64,000 bases of DNA from assembly GCA_030533445.1 (NCBI GenBank), contig CM060064.1:23345126-23409125 (forward strand), written 5' to 3'. This DNA comes from Cyprinodon diabolis (taxonomy: Eukaryota > Chordata > Actinopteri > Cyprinodontiformes > Cyprinodontidae). Below are positions 34,901 through 44,424 of the stretch, piece by piece. Numbering within the stretch: position 1 is the first letter of the stretch; each line of letters opens with the position of its first letter. The notes below the pieces were generated by a model that saw nothing but the letters and a program-made list of their open reading frames with translations, was not told the DNA's origin and searched no databases. A program made the position numbers and the translations under genes.

Positions 34901-37467
34901 TAAGGTTTATTGTAATTTTGCAACACCTGAAGGATCCAAACAAAAGCCAGCAAACAAAGTTATCTCGTACCGAACCAGTCAGCTTCAGACCGCTAATAAT
35001 CTGCAGTGCACCATTCTTCTTAACACCAAACTTGCAGTGGTAGCCACCTTTGACTTCTTCACCGTATGAATACCTAAAAAAAAAAAAAAAAAGCAGGAAA
35101 ATGTCTGGATGTAGACAAAATGCATCCCCAGAAGAACAAAATTTATTCATATCGCCGGTAGATTTCGGTTTCAAGTATTCTTATTTTATTTACAATATGC
35201 TTTTAGCAGAAAGTTAAATCTTTGTTGATTTTCAGAGTAACTGGACAAATACTAAAAGAAACCTGAAAAGTTGGTACTCAATTTTTTGCAGATTACAACT
35301 GAAACTCTAAATATGCAAATTAATTTAAAGTAATCTTGAAGGCCTTTCAAAAATATTTGTCAAAGGAGATCCTAAGTAAAAGATTCCTTTGTAAAAGAGA
35401 TCCTAAGTACCATACTGGGGTACAAAATTATTTGTTAAAAAATCATTTCGATTTTGAAAGTTAACCTTGAAATCAAGTAAGATCATTCACACTTACATTG
35501 CTGAAATGGTGAAGTCAAACTGTTGATCATTCAACAATATGTAATGCCGCTCTGCTTCAATTCTTACTTCAAAACTTGGTAAAACTATAAACAGGAGGAA
35601 AGTAAGGCAGGTCTGTATGGATATATTTTAAAAGATAACAGAATATTTTGGATGATTTGAGCAAAAAAATCAACATCTTCAATCCGATTTGTCCTACCAA
35701 ACTTTTGGACTTTGAACTCTCGTACAGCAGCATTTGCTTCATCACCGTCATAGTGTGCTGTGATCTTGAAAGTGCCCATTCTATATCAAGAAAACATCTC
35801 TAATAACTGCTGTTGGTTATATTTTGATGTTAGTCACAATGTAAAGCAAAACTCCTTTAACATACTCAGATGCAGTTGGTATTGGGAAATTGCCTTGGAA
35901 AATCCCTCCAGCTGCAGTCCTCAAGGAGTTCATTATTTTGTTTCCAGCAGCATTCTGTTTGAAACCAAAGAAATGAATATTACCCATTAAATTGTTTTGT
36001 AAAATCTGTTCTGAACTTCAAAAGTCCCAAATTAAGCAAAATTCACTTTATAAATATTTTAGAAAGGTAACGTGTCCTGAAGCCTTTGTATGGGATCCAA
36101 AAATGAAAAAACTTTGCCCTCACTCACTGCATTTCTCCACCTCTCAGCTAATGTTAATTAAAATGTTCTATTTGAAAACCATGTCCTTTATGATGTCATA
36201 AGGGGAGATAAGCTGCCCAAAGCAGTCTGTCTCTTGCAGCAACAGAGAGACAGCTACAGGCTTCATTTTATGTATTATTCCATGCTTCGAGGCTATCTTT
36301 ACGAACACTGACTGGTTGTCATGGTAGCAGGTTGTGGGGACATGGCCTTCAGGAGGATGGGGTTGTGGAAAGCCAAAACAACTCATTTAGAAGAGGGCTT
36401 AATAAGACAATGTTCAGTAAAGGCTGTCTGCCTAATCTGAGAGAAATATTCCTGCACAGATGCTACAAACATGCTCCGAGGTCCTCACTGTTAAGATTTT
36501 ATTTTCAAATGTACAGTATTTTGGGACCTTTAATTGGAGTGAAAAAAATCTACTCACAAACACTGATATCAACACGGATTCCTCATGTGGCCTTAACATG
36601 TGGTTAAGTGTGAAGATCCTGTAATTCACTACAATTAAATAACAAAGAATGTTTAATTCTACTGTATTGTAAATTGTTACGAAAATTGGCATATAGCTTT
36701 TACCTTTCTGTGTTGGGTTATACATTGGCTGATCAGTCTGTATGAAGATATATCCCCTGTGTTTTGAAACCAGCACCTTTGTTATTGTCCTCTGTCTTTC
36801 ATTAGGGATTTCCGCCACAAGATGGAGATAAGGTATTTTACCAATTTTTGACCATTGGTCTCTGTCTATCTGTGAACATGCAGGTAAGAAAGACAGTAAA
36901 TAAAATGTATGTTAGTTTTCAGATTACATTCTGTACAAAGGAACTTTCATACCATTAGCTCAACTGTGTCTGGTTTATCTTCTGTGCGACACATTGCAGT
37001 TTCCTGTTCAGACATGAGAGCCCCATACTGCGTTTCCAGGTATACTTTGAACCGTTTGTTTAGGTATTGACCTCCAACCTGGACAAGCACCTTCTCTTTG
37101 ACACCGAGGTGAAAGACATTTGGGGCTGTGATGAAGACTCTGTACACAAATTAACAATGTTCAGATTGTATTCTATCCTTTAGTGGCATGCTTAATATTT
37201 TACTAAATTAAATGCATGCTTATAAACTGTTGTGCCATGTATTTTGCATTTTTTAATGGTTAGTTTATATACAATAATTTTGGGGGAAAAAAGTTTTTGG
37301 AATGGTTAGCGAAGTAAATTTAGCCACACTAATTTATGTTATCCACATGCATGACAAAAAGTTGTTAGACATTGCATAAAATATAGATATCTGTTTATTT
37401 ACCTTTCGCCCAATGTCTCCCTCAGAGCTGAAAGGAGAAGAAGCACGAAAACCAGACAGCACTTCAT
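8852..37467 (-). CDS. c4: Complement component C4, complete gene in 41 coding exons
   Basis: C4 is the plasma thioester protein cleaved by C1s or MASP-2. Its C4b fragment attaches covalently to surfaces and forms the C4b2a convertase. I joined 41 minus-strand exons; all phases agree and they give about 1,681 residues, near the roughly 1,740 of human C4, which also has 41 exons. Order: signal peptide (1-21), macroglobulin domains of the beta chain, furin site RPRR (638-641), anaphylatoxin domain with six Cys (664-703), scissile Arg (about 724), thioester GCLEQ (973-977), catalytic His (1101), acidic Tyr-rich stretch (1355-1365), furin site RSRR (1386-1389), and C345C domain (1518-1681). The three-chain layout and the VFY...[10 protein letters not shown] segment separate it from C3, C5 and A2M. 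All introns are GT-AG except one apparent GC-AG. Repeats account for much of its 29-kb length. Confidence 0.97.
10429..10640 (+). repeat. Dispersed repeat, copy 1 (partner near 38.9 kb)
   Basis: The copy shares an ordered series of words with 38905-39120: CTGTGGCTG/CTGTAGCTGCAGCTTAG, then a GTGGTAT...CATGCAT block, ATGAA-GGTTTACAA, CTTCT...GAA, and a ...GCAG-TGTG block near the end. The two copies are both in plus orientation and well diverged. The class was not identified. Confidence 0.55.
12249..12281. repeat. A-rich tract in a C4 intron
   Basis: An almost pure run of A with a few G interruptions lies in the 12110-13817 intron. No gene is present there. Confidence 0.8.
14312..14361. repeat. 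(GGAT)n microsatellite
   Basis: About twelve tandem copies of GGAT lie inside the TTAA element. Confidence 0.9.
14735..14890. repeat. AGTAACTAGTTACTTT-type interspersed repeat
   Basis: This stretch has dense alternating AGTAAC and GTTACT words, ending TAACGTGCCCAACACTGG. It resembles a repeat common in teleost genomes. A shorter related block is near 22510-22625. Confidence 0.6.
15332..15506 (-). CDS. c4: C4 alpha-gamma junction exon with acidic tyrosine-rich segment and furin site
   Basis: The exon encodes [15 protein letters not shown] followed by RSRRDLENE and ends IVYTVCV-like (IYTVCV). Human C4 has a comparable Tyr/Asp/Glu stretch with sulfated tyrosines just before its RRRR alpha-gamma site. 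Tyr1356, 1358, 1359 and 1363 are candidate sulfation sites by analogy. RSRR (1386-1389) fits the R-x-R-R furin rule. This exon distinguishes the gene from C3 and C5, which lack an alpha-gamma cut. Confidence 0.94.
15572..21524 (-). CDS. c4: C4 thioester-domain end and second CUB exons
   Basis: Exons in transcript order: 21429-21524, 20880-21030, 16166-16341, 15893-16051, 15743-15802, 15572-15662. Conserved segments include [38 protein letters not shown] and LLDPEDDC. The 21429-21524 acceptor was placed at ATGTAG since the alternative 4 bases inside breaks frame. The 20880-21030 exon appears to end at a GC donor. The intron 16342-20879 contains a Tc1 remnant with a nested TTAA element. Confidence 0.92.
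18600..20245 (+). mobile_element. Degenerate Tc1/mariner element with a nested TTAA element
   Basis: A 125-residue open frame at 18907-19284 resembles the helix-turn-helix half of Tc1 transposases ([21 protein letters not shown], about residues 3-24). Downstream, in broken frames, come DET-like residues, a WFGPP segment, and after the nested insertion a block resembling the conserved DGKMDGAKY region. The catalytic acidic triad is not intact. The right end, near GGCTGAATACTTTCATGG, resembles a Tc1 terminus; no matching left terminus was seen, so the left boundary is approximate. It is inactive and lies in the C4 intron 16342-20879. Confidence 0.75.
19420..19924. mobile_element. TTAA-flanked miniature element B, inserted in the Tc1 remnant
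   Basis: The ends are TTAA-AGCTACAGTGTGTA and its mirror TACACACTGTAGCT-TTAA. The Tc1 remnant resumes on the right side, so this insertion is younger than the Tc1 copy. No transposase frame is present. Confidence 0.85.
20880..21030 (-). CDS. c4: C4 exon with apparent GC splice donor
   Basis: The reading frame ends ...QSMVKR, followed on the minus strand by G|GCATGT. The next exon starts in a phase that needs one base from this one, and only a cut before GC satisfies it. The GT at ATG|GTGAAA and the GT at GGCAT|GTACAG both break the frame. GC-AG introns are a known minor class. Confidence in the exon is high; in the precise donor, moderate. Confidence 0.7.
21595..21787 (-). CDS. c4: C4 thioester-domain exon with catalytic histidine
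   Basis: This exon encodes the [19 protein letters not shown] segment. It aligns with human C4A PCPVLD and C4B LSPVIH. The residue that decides transacylation chemistry is His (position 1101), so this is a C4B-like, histidine-type C4 that should favour hydroxyl targets. The classification rests on human isotype knowledge; the residue itself is read directly from the sequence. Confidence 0.93.
21862..22231. mobile_element. TTAA-flanked miniature element C in a C4 intron
   Basis: The left end TTAA-AGGCATAGTGGAGGAT and the right end ATCCTCCACCATACCT-TTAA form an inverted repeat with two mismatches over 16 bases. It lies just upstream of the exon at 21595-21787. Confidence 0.75.
22637..22920 (+). 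mobile_element. LINE 3' remnant (end of reverse-transcriptase ORF)
   Basis: The open frame ends with [17 protein letters not shown], a pattern typical of the C-terminal end of teleost non-LTR retrotransposon ORF2 (FKSxLKTHLF). No reverse-transcriptase core is present. Confidence 0.45.
23359..24471. mobile_element. hAT-type element with perfect 8-bp target duplication
   Basis: The ends are AAGGGTCGGCAACC on the left and GGTTGCCGATTCCTG on the right. Identical TTCTAGAG octamers lie at 23351-23358 and 24472-24479. The internal ends include words common in this hAT group (CTGGAGCCGCAAA; GGAGCCGCAAAGGGG). No intact transposase was seen. The flanking sequence may be an older Tc1 remnant (a DETSK-like segment at about 24535). 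Confidence 0.85.
25016..28124 (-). CDS. c4: C4 alpha-chain N-terminal, MG7/CUB and thioester-domain start exons
   Basis: Exons in transcript order: 28028-28124, 26928-26998, 26701-26840, 26381-26596, 26227-26278, 26054-26143, 25767-25973, 25016-25091. Recognisable segments include [12 protein letters not shown] (the conserved LPDSLTTWEI), [13 protein letters not shown] and VEGLC, each with a clear human C4 counterpart. The acceptor of 26054-26143 was placed at ACAACAG because only this start keeps frame with GRSSKIIY. The intron between 26998 and 28028 contains an inserted repeat at about 27.1-27.9 kb. Confidence 0.94.
25767..25973 (-). CDS. c4: C4 thioester exon with GCLEQ motif
   Basis: The exon encodes [13 protein letters not shown], placing Cys974 and Gln977 as the thioester pair. 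Human C4, C3 and A2M have GCGEQ; here the third residue is Leu (codon TTA). Cys, Glu and Gln are intact, so a working thioester is expected. The downstream ALRYLDL matches the conserved ASRYLDK. The exon is 207 bp, flanked by a GTAAGA donor and an AACAG acceptor. Confidence 0.95.
27105..27915 (+). mobile_element. Retroelement-like insertion of unknown class in a C4 intron
   Basis: This block is more GC-rich than its surroundings and falls in the intron between 26998 and 28028. It begins with two related copies of CTGTTGGGATC...AGAG-G-GCGCC (about 27116 and 27197) and has a CTGCCTTCCAGCCCTGGTGAGCC segment and a tail near AAAACCAATCATTACA. A 181-residue open frame runs through it but shows no known domain. 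The class could not be assigned. Confidence 0.45.
28240..28455 (-). CDS. c4: C4 anaphylatoxin (C4a) exon
   Basis: This exon encodes [12 protein letters not shown], a single Cys 14 residues after the CC pair, then CADAFLKCC, the six-cysteine anaphylatoxin pattern. It ends with QSQLGR; the next exon (28028-28124) begins TLMEEYFF. By alignment to the human GLQR/ALEIL site, Arg724 is the predicted C1s/MASP-2 cleavage point, giving a C4a of about 83 residues (642-724). The sequence just after the cleavage site is less acidic than in human C4b. The exon is 216 bp with matching phases on both sides. Confidence 0.93.
28542..37467 (-). CDS. c4: C4 beta-chain exons (coding exons 1-16)
   Basis: Coding exons in transcript order: 37403-37467 (ATG at 37467, [15 protein letters not shown] signal peptide), 36953-37139, 36704-36869, 36558-36628, 35866-35954, 35698-35780, 35497-35584, 34971-35073, 34756-34888, 33673-33785, 33430-33588, 33186-33353, 29935-30126, 29519-29662, 29314-29437, 28542-28613. 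The diagnostic segment [14 protein letters not shown] (exon 3) corresponds to the conserved QTDQPIYNPGQ of C3/C4/C5. Exon 4 ([12 protein letters not shown]) is only 71 bp and easily missed. The last exon carries RPRR before SVDL, the beta-alpha cleavage site. These exons form the macroglobulin ring (MG1-MG6) and linker. The intron between 30126 and 33186 is lengthened by repeats. Confidence 0.95.
30930..31293. mobile_element. TTAA-flanked miniature element D in a C4 intron
   Basis: The ends are TTAA-AGCTGCAGTCTGTAA and TTACAGACTTCAGCT-TTAA, an inverted repeat with one mismatch over 15 bases. It lies in the long intron between 30126 and 33186. The open frames on both strands here belong to the element and are not genes. 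Confidence 0.8.
31640..32045 (+). repeat. Retroelement-like, CCTGACC-rich block of unknown class
   Basis: The block contains repeated GCCTGACC words, pyrimidine-rich stretches and a composition unlike the flanks, resembling LTR or LINE leader sequence. No ends were found. It lies in the 30126-33186 C4 intron. Confidence 0.3.
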
Positions 37468-37518
37468 TTTGCTGTCTCTGTTACTCTGCCTTTGTTTGCC
37501 TGCTCCCCCAAATTGTTG

Positions 37519-37528
37519 TTTTATAAGG
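37519..37528 (-). promoter_or_regulatory. TATA-like box of the C4 gene
   Basis: The minus strand reads CCTTATAAAA about 52 bases upstream of the C4 ATG, which implies a short 5' UTR of about 20-30 bases. Position and sequence fit a TATA-driven promoter. No transcript evidence is available. Confidence 0.5.
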
Positions 37529-38904
37529 CTCCCACCCATTTATTTCTCAATCACTGCACCTGACATTGTTCCCAGTTTGTTTTTCACTGCTGAGACAACT
37601 TAGTGAGGTCTTTTGGAGAAAAGCAATCACCAGATAGCAGTCTGTTCTTCATTAGATGTGTTAAAAGGCAACAAAATCATTGAAAAGGTTATAAAATGTT
37701 ATGTGATGGAGAAAAATAATCATACAGCATTCTTAATACCAGAAAATGTATTTAAGCATTTGTGCCCATAATAATTTATATATCAAGAAGAGTAAAAATA
37801 TAAATCAGATTGAAGCACAAGTTGCAAGAGCTTAAGAGATGGGATTCTTTTAACTTGGCTTTAAAATTGTTTGTTTCACTGTTTGGCTCACAGTGGGGAA
37901 AGTGTTTTCTTAGGTTTCACAATGTGTAACTCTCTTCTCATTGGTCATTGCAAGTGAGCCAAATTTCCCCAAAATCATGTGATTTACCAGAAATCAAGTG
38001 CTCTCTATTTTAGTGCATGACTAAACAAAATTGTGTTTAAACAGGGCTCCAGAAGAAATCTCTTCAAAATGTTAACTACTTACAGTTGTTAAACTGAAAG
38101 CTAGGAAAATGCTTTATACTAATCATTCATGCTATGTAAGTTTTGTAAGTTTTTACTATTTTGCAGACCTATGTACACGCTCTTTACATATCTTTTTAAT
38201 CATCTACACCAGCTTGTTTATCTGCAGAGTTCAATGAGAAACATTTGTGAACAGTCTGTACACTTCTCAAGCCCACTATCAAGGAAACATAATAGTGTAC
38301 ACAGAGACAACCATGTATGCAGAGACTCTCATAAGAATTATGTAGAATACACGAATCGACCTAACTTGCTTTTGTTTGGCTGGCTGGAGAACATGCAAAA
38401 TCTAAACTCACATAAAGCATTTGCCTTGTTTAGTTTTCTAGTTTTGTATATTTTTGTTGCTCTTCCCTAAATACTTTGTTGACGTTATGCTATCTAGAAA
38501 AAATATCTTTACCACTTCAATTTCTCAAGAATCCAGAAGCTTTCATCTTTAATATTAGTATTTTTTTGAAGAAATTTGATGACTGATTTCTACTTATTTA
38601 TATATTTTTTCCTAAATTGTTTATTGTTTTCTATAAATAATAGATGACCTTTTAGTCATGAATACTGTTTCAAATGCTTCCTGATGATTGATAACTGATC
38701 TATCAAGTTTAAAAGAATCATTATTGCTCAGCTGTTTTACGTTTTGTCACATTGATATCACCAGAAGTTTGCTGTCCCACTCAGAAAACATAACAACATC
38801 AAAAAGAAGACAACAGACAACCAAAGTAAATATCAAAAAAGCTTTATAATCCTTTAGATATGTATGGGTTTGGATGATTATAAAACATTATTGTAGTGGC
38901 ACAT

Positions 38905-39120
38905 ATCTGTAGCTGCAGCTTAGCATTTAGGATTAGTGTGTATCCGTGAACACCAGAAACCCAACTCCTGTGGTATCTATGCATGGGCATGCTCATGAAT
39001 AAAGGTTTACAAAACTTCTGAATGAAAATATGAATAATAGCAGGTGTGATTGGCCCCAGGAGGCCTAGGCCTTGCCTGGCAGCCACCAGGAAATGAGACC
39101 TTGCCCAATGAAGAAACCAA
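38905..39120 (+). repeat. Dispersed repeat, copy 2 (partner near 10.4 kb)
   Basis: This is the second copy of the family described at 10429-10640, with the same order of shared words and a (GTTTACAAAACTTCT) segment. It lies upstream of C4. Confidence 0.55.
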
Positions 39121-40039
39121 CCCCATTTCTAGATAACTATCAGTAAACCAGCAGACACAGGCACCTGTCAATGGTTGGGAACATAAGAAGGGCAAGGGGG
39201 TAGGCCCTGCTCATACGTGGGGCGTTAAATGTTCAGTATTTGTTGCAGGTGAGGCAAATACTCAACCTGACAAGTAGACAATGACAAATTCAAACATCCA
39301 GTCACATTCACAAAAGAGCCACAGAGAGCCAAACAGATGCAGACACTAAACATATGTTTCACTTTTCATTTCCAGTCTTATTTATTTGAAGTTCCAAATA
39401 CGTAACTCTTTATATTTTTAGTTGGGAAGCAGATGCACAAGAAAAATATATTATTTTGCTGCATGTCACACTTGTATCCTGGGAAATTTAAAACATTGTT
39501 TTGGGCTGTAAACATGGCCAAGTATTCCAGGTTAAACCATAACCTGACCTTATTCTGTTAATCCACCCCAGGGTAGATTAATCCACATGTAAATCAGGGC
39601 TGTACCCTTGGCTTTTTTATCAGGGGCACTAGTGACGGGTTTGGTGGAAGTTTGTAGATGACCCAAATGCAGACACGGACTCAGAGATTGTTTCTTGTAG
39701 GTTTAATGATGAATTTGGCGGCAACAGCAGCATAAATACAGACTGAACAGGCAGTGAACTTAGGAAACAAAATGAGGAGACACTTTGGAGAACTGCAGAA
39801 AGGAGGATATATAGGAGGGATTAGCTAATTGGGAGCATGTGTGGACAGAAGCAGCTAAGAGAAAAGGAGAGGGGGTTAAGCAGACTAAAGACCAATGACA
39901 AGAAAATAAAGAATAACCGAGGAAAACAACAGGATAAGGGAAGGGACTGGAGAAAGGATAAGATTAAAACTATGGGAAACACATTCCAGGACATTACAAC
40001 TTTTCTCTTTTTTATATTATTTTTTTGATACCATATACA

Positions 40040-40185
40040 CTCTTTTTATATTGTCAGTCGTATATTTATCGCATTTTACTTCAACTCTTTGTACTATATA
40101 AGCTAATGGAACTAGAATTTCCCTGAAGGAGTAATTCCAAGGGGATAAATAAAGTTGAGTCTAAATCTAAGTCTAAGAATACAAA
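40040..40185 (+). mobile_element. LINE 3' end fragment
   Basis: The fragment has GGAACTAGAATTTCCC, GGGATAAATAAAGTT, then a short tandem tail of TCTAAG/TCTAAA units, as expected for the 3' end of a teleost non-LTR retrotransposon. Confidence 0.5.
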
Positions 40186-40384
40186 AATGATATAAATCTT
40201 GACAACACAGAATAATATAAAATAAAGCATAGCTGAGAACCCAAAATGTTAACTTAGAAGTCTAGAATAGCAGATCACAACACAGAAGAAAATTAAGGAG
40301 CACTACGAATTTTCTCATAAAGCAACTAAAAAAAAAAATTAATAACAACCAATAATTCATATGTTGTGAGGCTTTTTTTTTTCT

Positions 40385-40510
40385 CAAATGGGTCACAAAC
40401 CTGTCCAGGGTGTACCCCCCTCTTGCCCGTAGATAGTTGGAGATAGGCACCAGCACCCTTTGCAACTCCACTTGGGATAAGTGTGACGGACAATGGATGG
40501 ATGGATGTAT
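40385..40510 (+). mobile_element. SINE 3' part
   Basis: ACCTGTCCAGGGTGTACCCC, TTGGAGATAGGCACCAGCAC and a terminal (ATGG)n identify the 3' part of the same SINE family as the 3640 and 6648 copies. Confidence 0.75.
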
Positions 40511-40609
40511 CACAAATCCTAAAATACCTGCCTGGTTCAGCCTTTTGCAATATAAAGCTGTCGTCAAGCTTGAGCCAAAGGAAGAGTTGGATCAGATCTG
40601 ACTTAAATT

Positions 40610-40702
40610 TGTAGGCCTCTCACCCATCTCCAGCTGGAGAAAGGCACCAGTACCCTCGTGACCCCGGCTGGTATCAGTGTAACGGAAGATGGATGGATGG
40701 AT
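40610..40702 (+). mobile_element. SINE 3' part
   Basis: A second truncated copy shows AGCTGGAGAAAGGCACCAG, GACCCCGGCTGGTATC and a (ATGG)n tail. Confidence 0.65.
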
Positions 40703-43348
40703 ATTTGCGGGGTTGCTAAAAATAATCAAAACACTAAATGCTAAAGGAATATCCTGTTTGCTTATCTCCTATTAAAAATGAAAGTAGAGACCCCTTCTGT
40801 TCATCTAAATAACTATTTATCCAGGTTTTACCCCAACCATTGTCATACAGTATGTGTTTTATAGCGCTTATTTTTCCTCTAAGACCAGTCATAAAAATGA
40901 TGCCATATTAATTAAGGTTTTCTGAGATTTTTGCTTTCCTTTGATTACTAATACCCATACCAGAAAAAGTTATGTTAAAAAGGATCATGTTTAGACTTCA
41001 TAGGTCCATGCCTCATGCTGTCAAGATTATGCTTGTAAAACCCAGAGGTTTACACCTCAGTTAAGCTGAGGTGAGAGCAGGACTGCTGCTGAAGGATAGA
41101 CTGTCCCAATTAACAACTGATCAAATCCAGCCTAAATTTTTTTTTAGGTCTTCGAACGACCAGGCCTATAGGCAGGGTTCTCCTCAAGGATTTTTATGAG
41201 GGTGGTTGTGGATGTGGGTGTGGATGGGGCTGAGCTAATCACATAATTTGCATATTATTGGTGCACCAACATTAACGAGACAGAAAGTGATAAAAATGTT
41301 CCAAATACATTTAAAAATCAAGATAAACTTAAGAAAGCATTTGTAAATGTTCTAGAAGGTTATTTTAAACCTGAACTGAACCTAAATCAATGTTGTGTTT
41401 AAAGTTCAATTTATATACAGTTAACAGAGGTACATAGTGAATGAAATTATGTATGAATTAAATCTTGATTAAATAAAAAATCTAAATGAATGATCTATTT
41501 TAGTACAACAGGTTGAAATAAAAAAAAAGAAAATATTACATTTACATCCAATTAACTCATTACAATGAGACTAGAACATTTAGACAATGTAAAACAATGA
41601 TAAAAAATGTTTTATGGAACGTGTTGACACTAAAACGGCGGCGTTGGTTTTCAGAGACAAAAGTTTACAATGACATCATTGTCCTGTTTTGAAGCAAATG
41701 GTTTTGTGTTTTCTTTTATCAATATTACAAGTGATATTCTGTGATAAAAAGTGAAGAATAAAGTAACAAACCTCATCGTTCATAAAGATATTTCAAGCTT
41801 CATGCACAGTAAGTTGGAATTGAGGCAGAGCAAAATCGATCAGCTCTTCCTACTCTGTACGCGTTCCCGACGAGGGGATACAAATCCTGTCAGGGATAAC
41901 TACCTTGGCACGACACCTGTCATTTGTAAGGCAACAGTGACGTCTCATAACAGGTTCCCTAAGTAGGCTATATGCAAATTTAGCATTTGACTTTTTAAAA
42001 AATTCCTTATCCTATTTTAATAATAAAAGACAAACTTGTAGCCTTTCAAGCCTGGCTTATTTTAGGAGCCAAATGTGAATATAAAGGAATGAACTCTGTA
42101 CAAAGGAAACAAATTTTCTTTTTGTTTTAGTATCCGCACCGATCTATATTTAGTTGCAAATATGATTTTAACCCTGTATTTAAGTTCTGCATTATCCAAA
42201 TAACTTAAACTGAGTTTTAAAAGCAGTTCCAGAGCATAAGACTTTGCACTGATGTATTATGTTATAAATATGCTCAAATGTGCACTGCTTAGACAAACAC
42301 ACGCAAAAAAGAAATAGAGAACCTGTTACCATCTCAGAACTGATTTAAACATCCAAAACTCAAAGCCATGTTTTTCCTTGGCAGTTTGCTAGTTGCCATT
42401 TCTTCATAATGTAAGCCAAAGCTTGCTTTGTAAACTTTTTCACTAAGTGTGTTGACTTCAGTATGTTACCAATACTGAATACTGTGCTGTGACTAAAAAG
42501 GGAAGCCAATGGGAGTGGAGAGTATGATGTCCATCCACAACTCCTGGATATAGATCATTAGTACAAGAATTGCGTTTGGACAATCAACCCCAGTGTCCCT
42601 GTCAAACTTTGGATGAGCAGAAAGGACGTCAGCGTTGTTCAGCTTTACCGGATGACTGATGAAATAGGATAAATGGTGAATTAAAATTATTTAGAAGTAA
42701 CATGATTTCAAAACTTTCTAAGAGAAATTTACAAAGTATATTCTTTATGTATGTTTGTTTGGTTTAAATAAGACTACTGGTATCCAGTAGATGCATATTA
42801 GTCAAGATTCTTAAGTTCACCAATTGCAATAATCTAACCATAGAAAAAATGGAAAATGGGAATACTTACATTTACTTTAAAAAACACAGATATAATAGTC
42901 CAAAAGTTGACGTTATTAAAACCTCAAAATTTCAAACCCAATATTCTTTGAAGTGGTCTCTGTATCCTTCAAACATCCTCACTGACTGCTTGCTCAGTTT
43001 GCTTCTCAGTGCTCTCTATCACTTCCCATCTATCCATCTCATTTCATGCAGGACTGGGGTTTCCTAAGAGACAGGGCTTCAATGGAGACAATCTGCTTTT
43101 CTTCAATTAACACTAAGAGTGACAGAAGGAAAAGAATGGAGAGGGGCAGGCTCAGAGGAAAAGCTAAAGGAGCGGGGAGTGTATTGGTAAATAAGATGGT
43201 AAAGTTTGATCACCTTTTCAACTTTCAGCAGCTCCTACACTTATTATCATTAAGGAAACATATGATAAAACAAGAAAAGTTCAGACTGTAGTTGATTTCT
43301 TTTTATTAAACAGAAAACATTCCTTTTGATTTGTGACACCGATTCCCA

Positions 43349-43352
<4 letters not shown>

Positions 43353-43425
<73 letters not shown>

Positions 43426-43426
43426 T
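43353..43426. repeat. (TA)n microsatellite followed by poly-T
   Basis: About 27 TA units are followed by a T run; a (TG)n tract follows near 43445. This is a probable length-variable locus. Confidence 0.95.
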
Positions 43427-44424
43427 GTATTTTTTTTAAATATGGGTGTGTGTGTGTGTGTTTTTGTTTAATATTACCGTGATAAAATATTTTATGTGTT
43501 TCTTGTGTTTTTCTTTGTGAAATGTGAATAAGTGTGAAAGGTGTACTACTGCTGCACAAAAGTTGCCCACACTGGGACAAATAAAAGCTACCGAGCTGAA
43601 CTGAACTGATCCAAGTGGACACAAATTTTACCTTAGCATAATCTTTAAAAATTTTAAATGGTTGACCAGTGAGTATGCATGGTGAAAAGTGCACAAAAGG
43701 GTGTGGCGTGGGAATGTCCTCAGGGTCAGGGGTAAGGTCAGAAGATCAGAGGTCAGAGGCAGCTGGACAGCACACAAGAGAAGATGACGGTGAGAAAAGG
43801 AGGAGAGGGAAAAATCCAGAACTGACTGACTGGACCCAGAGGAACATTAATATTGAACGGATGGGAAGCAATGACCAATGCATATTTGAAGAAAGGATAA
43901 GCAAAAGCGTAATGGTGCGTAATAATCAATGAGTGACATGACTTTCTTTGGATATGCAAAATGACTTATAGCAGGTGTCTTTTTGTGGCTTTGGGAGGAA
44001 TCTGTTATTATATAAACACGCTTAGCAAATTTCCATAAAAACTACTGTGTAATGTTAATTACTGATTCTATAATTTTGTTCTACATTGAAAATAACTTTT
44101 GTTTCTAAACATGAGATATTGACAAATATGATAAACTTCTGTTGTCACCAAGGAAATGTTTCTGTTGGTTTGTGATTTAATCTATTTTTGAAATGTTCAA
44201 CATTTTTTACATTGTAACCTATGTCTTAAATGTATTTGGGTGGGATTTTTTTTTATGAGTTTGGTTACACAAAGTAGTTCCTTACCTAGAAATGGAAAGA
44301 AATCTGTGTTAAAGATAAAATATTGACCTTTTTAACTTCATATTTCTCAGCTGCAATCACAGCTCTATGTCCTGTGGAGTTGTTTCATTCTTTTCAGCAA
44401 ACTAACTTAAACCCAGCCATATTG

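Larger units (their letters stand above)
37530..44420. other. Intergenic region upstream of C4, repeats only
   Basis: No exon with a recognisable domain was found on either strand. The interval holds the second copy of the dispersed repeat, LINE and SINE tails near 40 kb and a (TA)n tract at 43.36 kb. A stretch at about 39630-39970 is purine-rich and resembles the edge of a retroelement, but no ends are visible. Confidence 0.5.

Noticed and set aside
36168..36386. Minus-strand open frame of 72 residues between C4 exons, considered as a further C4 exon
   Set aside because: The flanking exons (36558-36628 and 35866-35954) join in phase 0 without it, and it matches no part of the C4 protein.
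8852..37467. C3, C5 or alpha-2-macroglobulin as identity of the thioester gene
   Set aside because: C5 lacks the thioester; A2M lacks the anaphylatoxin and C345C domains; C3 lacks an alpha-gamma furin site. The residues around [10 protein letters not shown] and the chain layout fit C4.
41751..43291. Short open frames upstream of C4 on the plus strand
   Set aside because: They lack motifs, splice context or coding bias and sit in AT-rich intergenic DNA.
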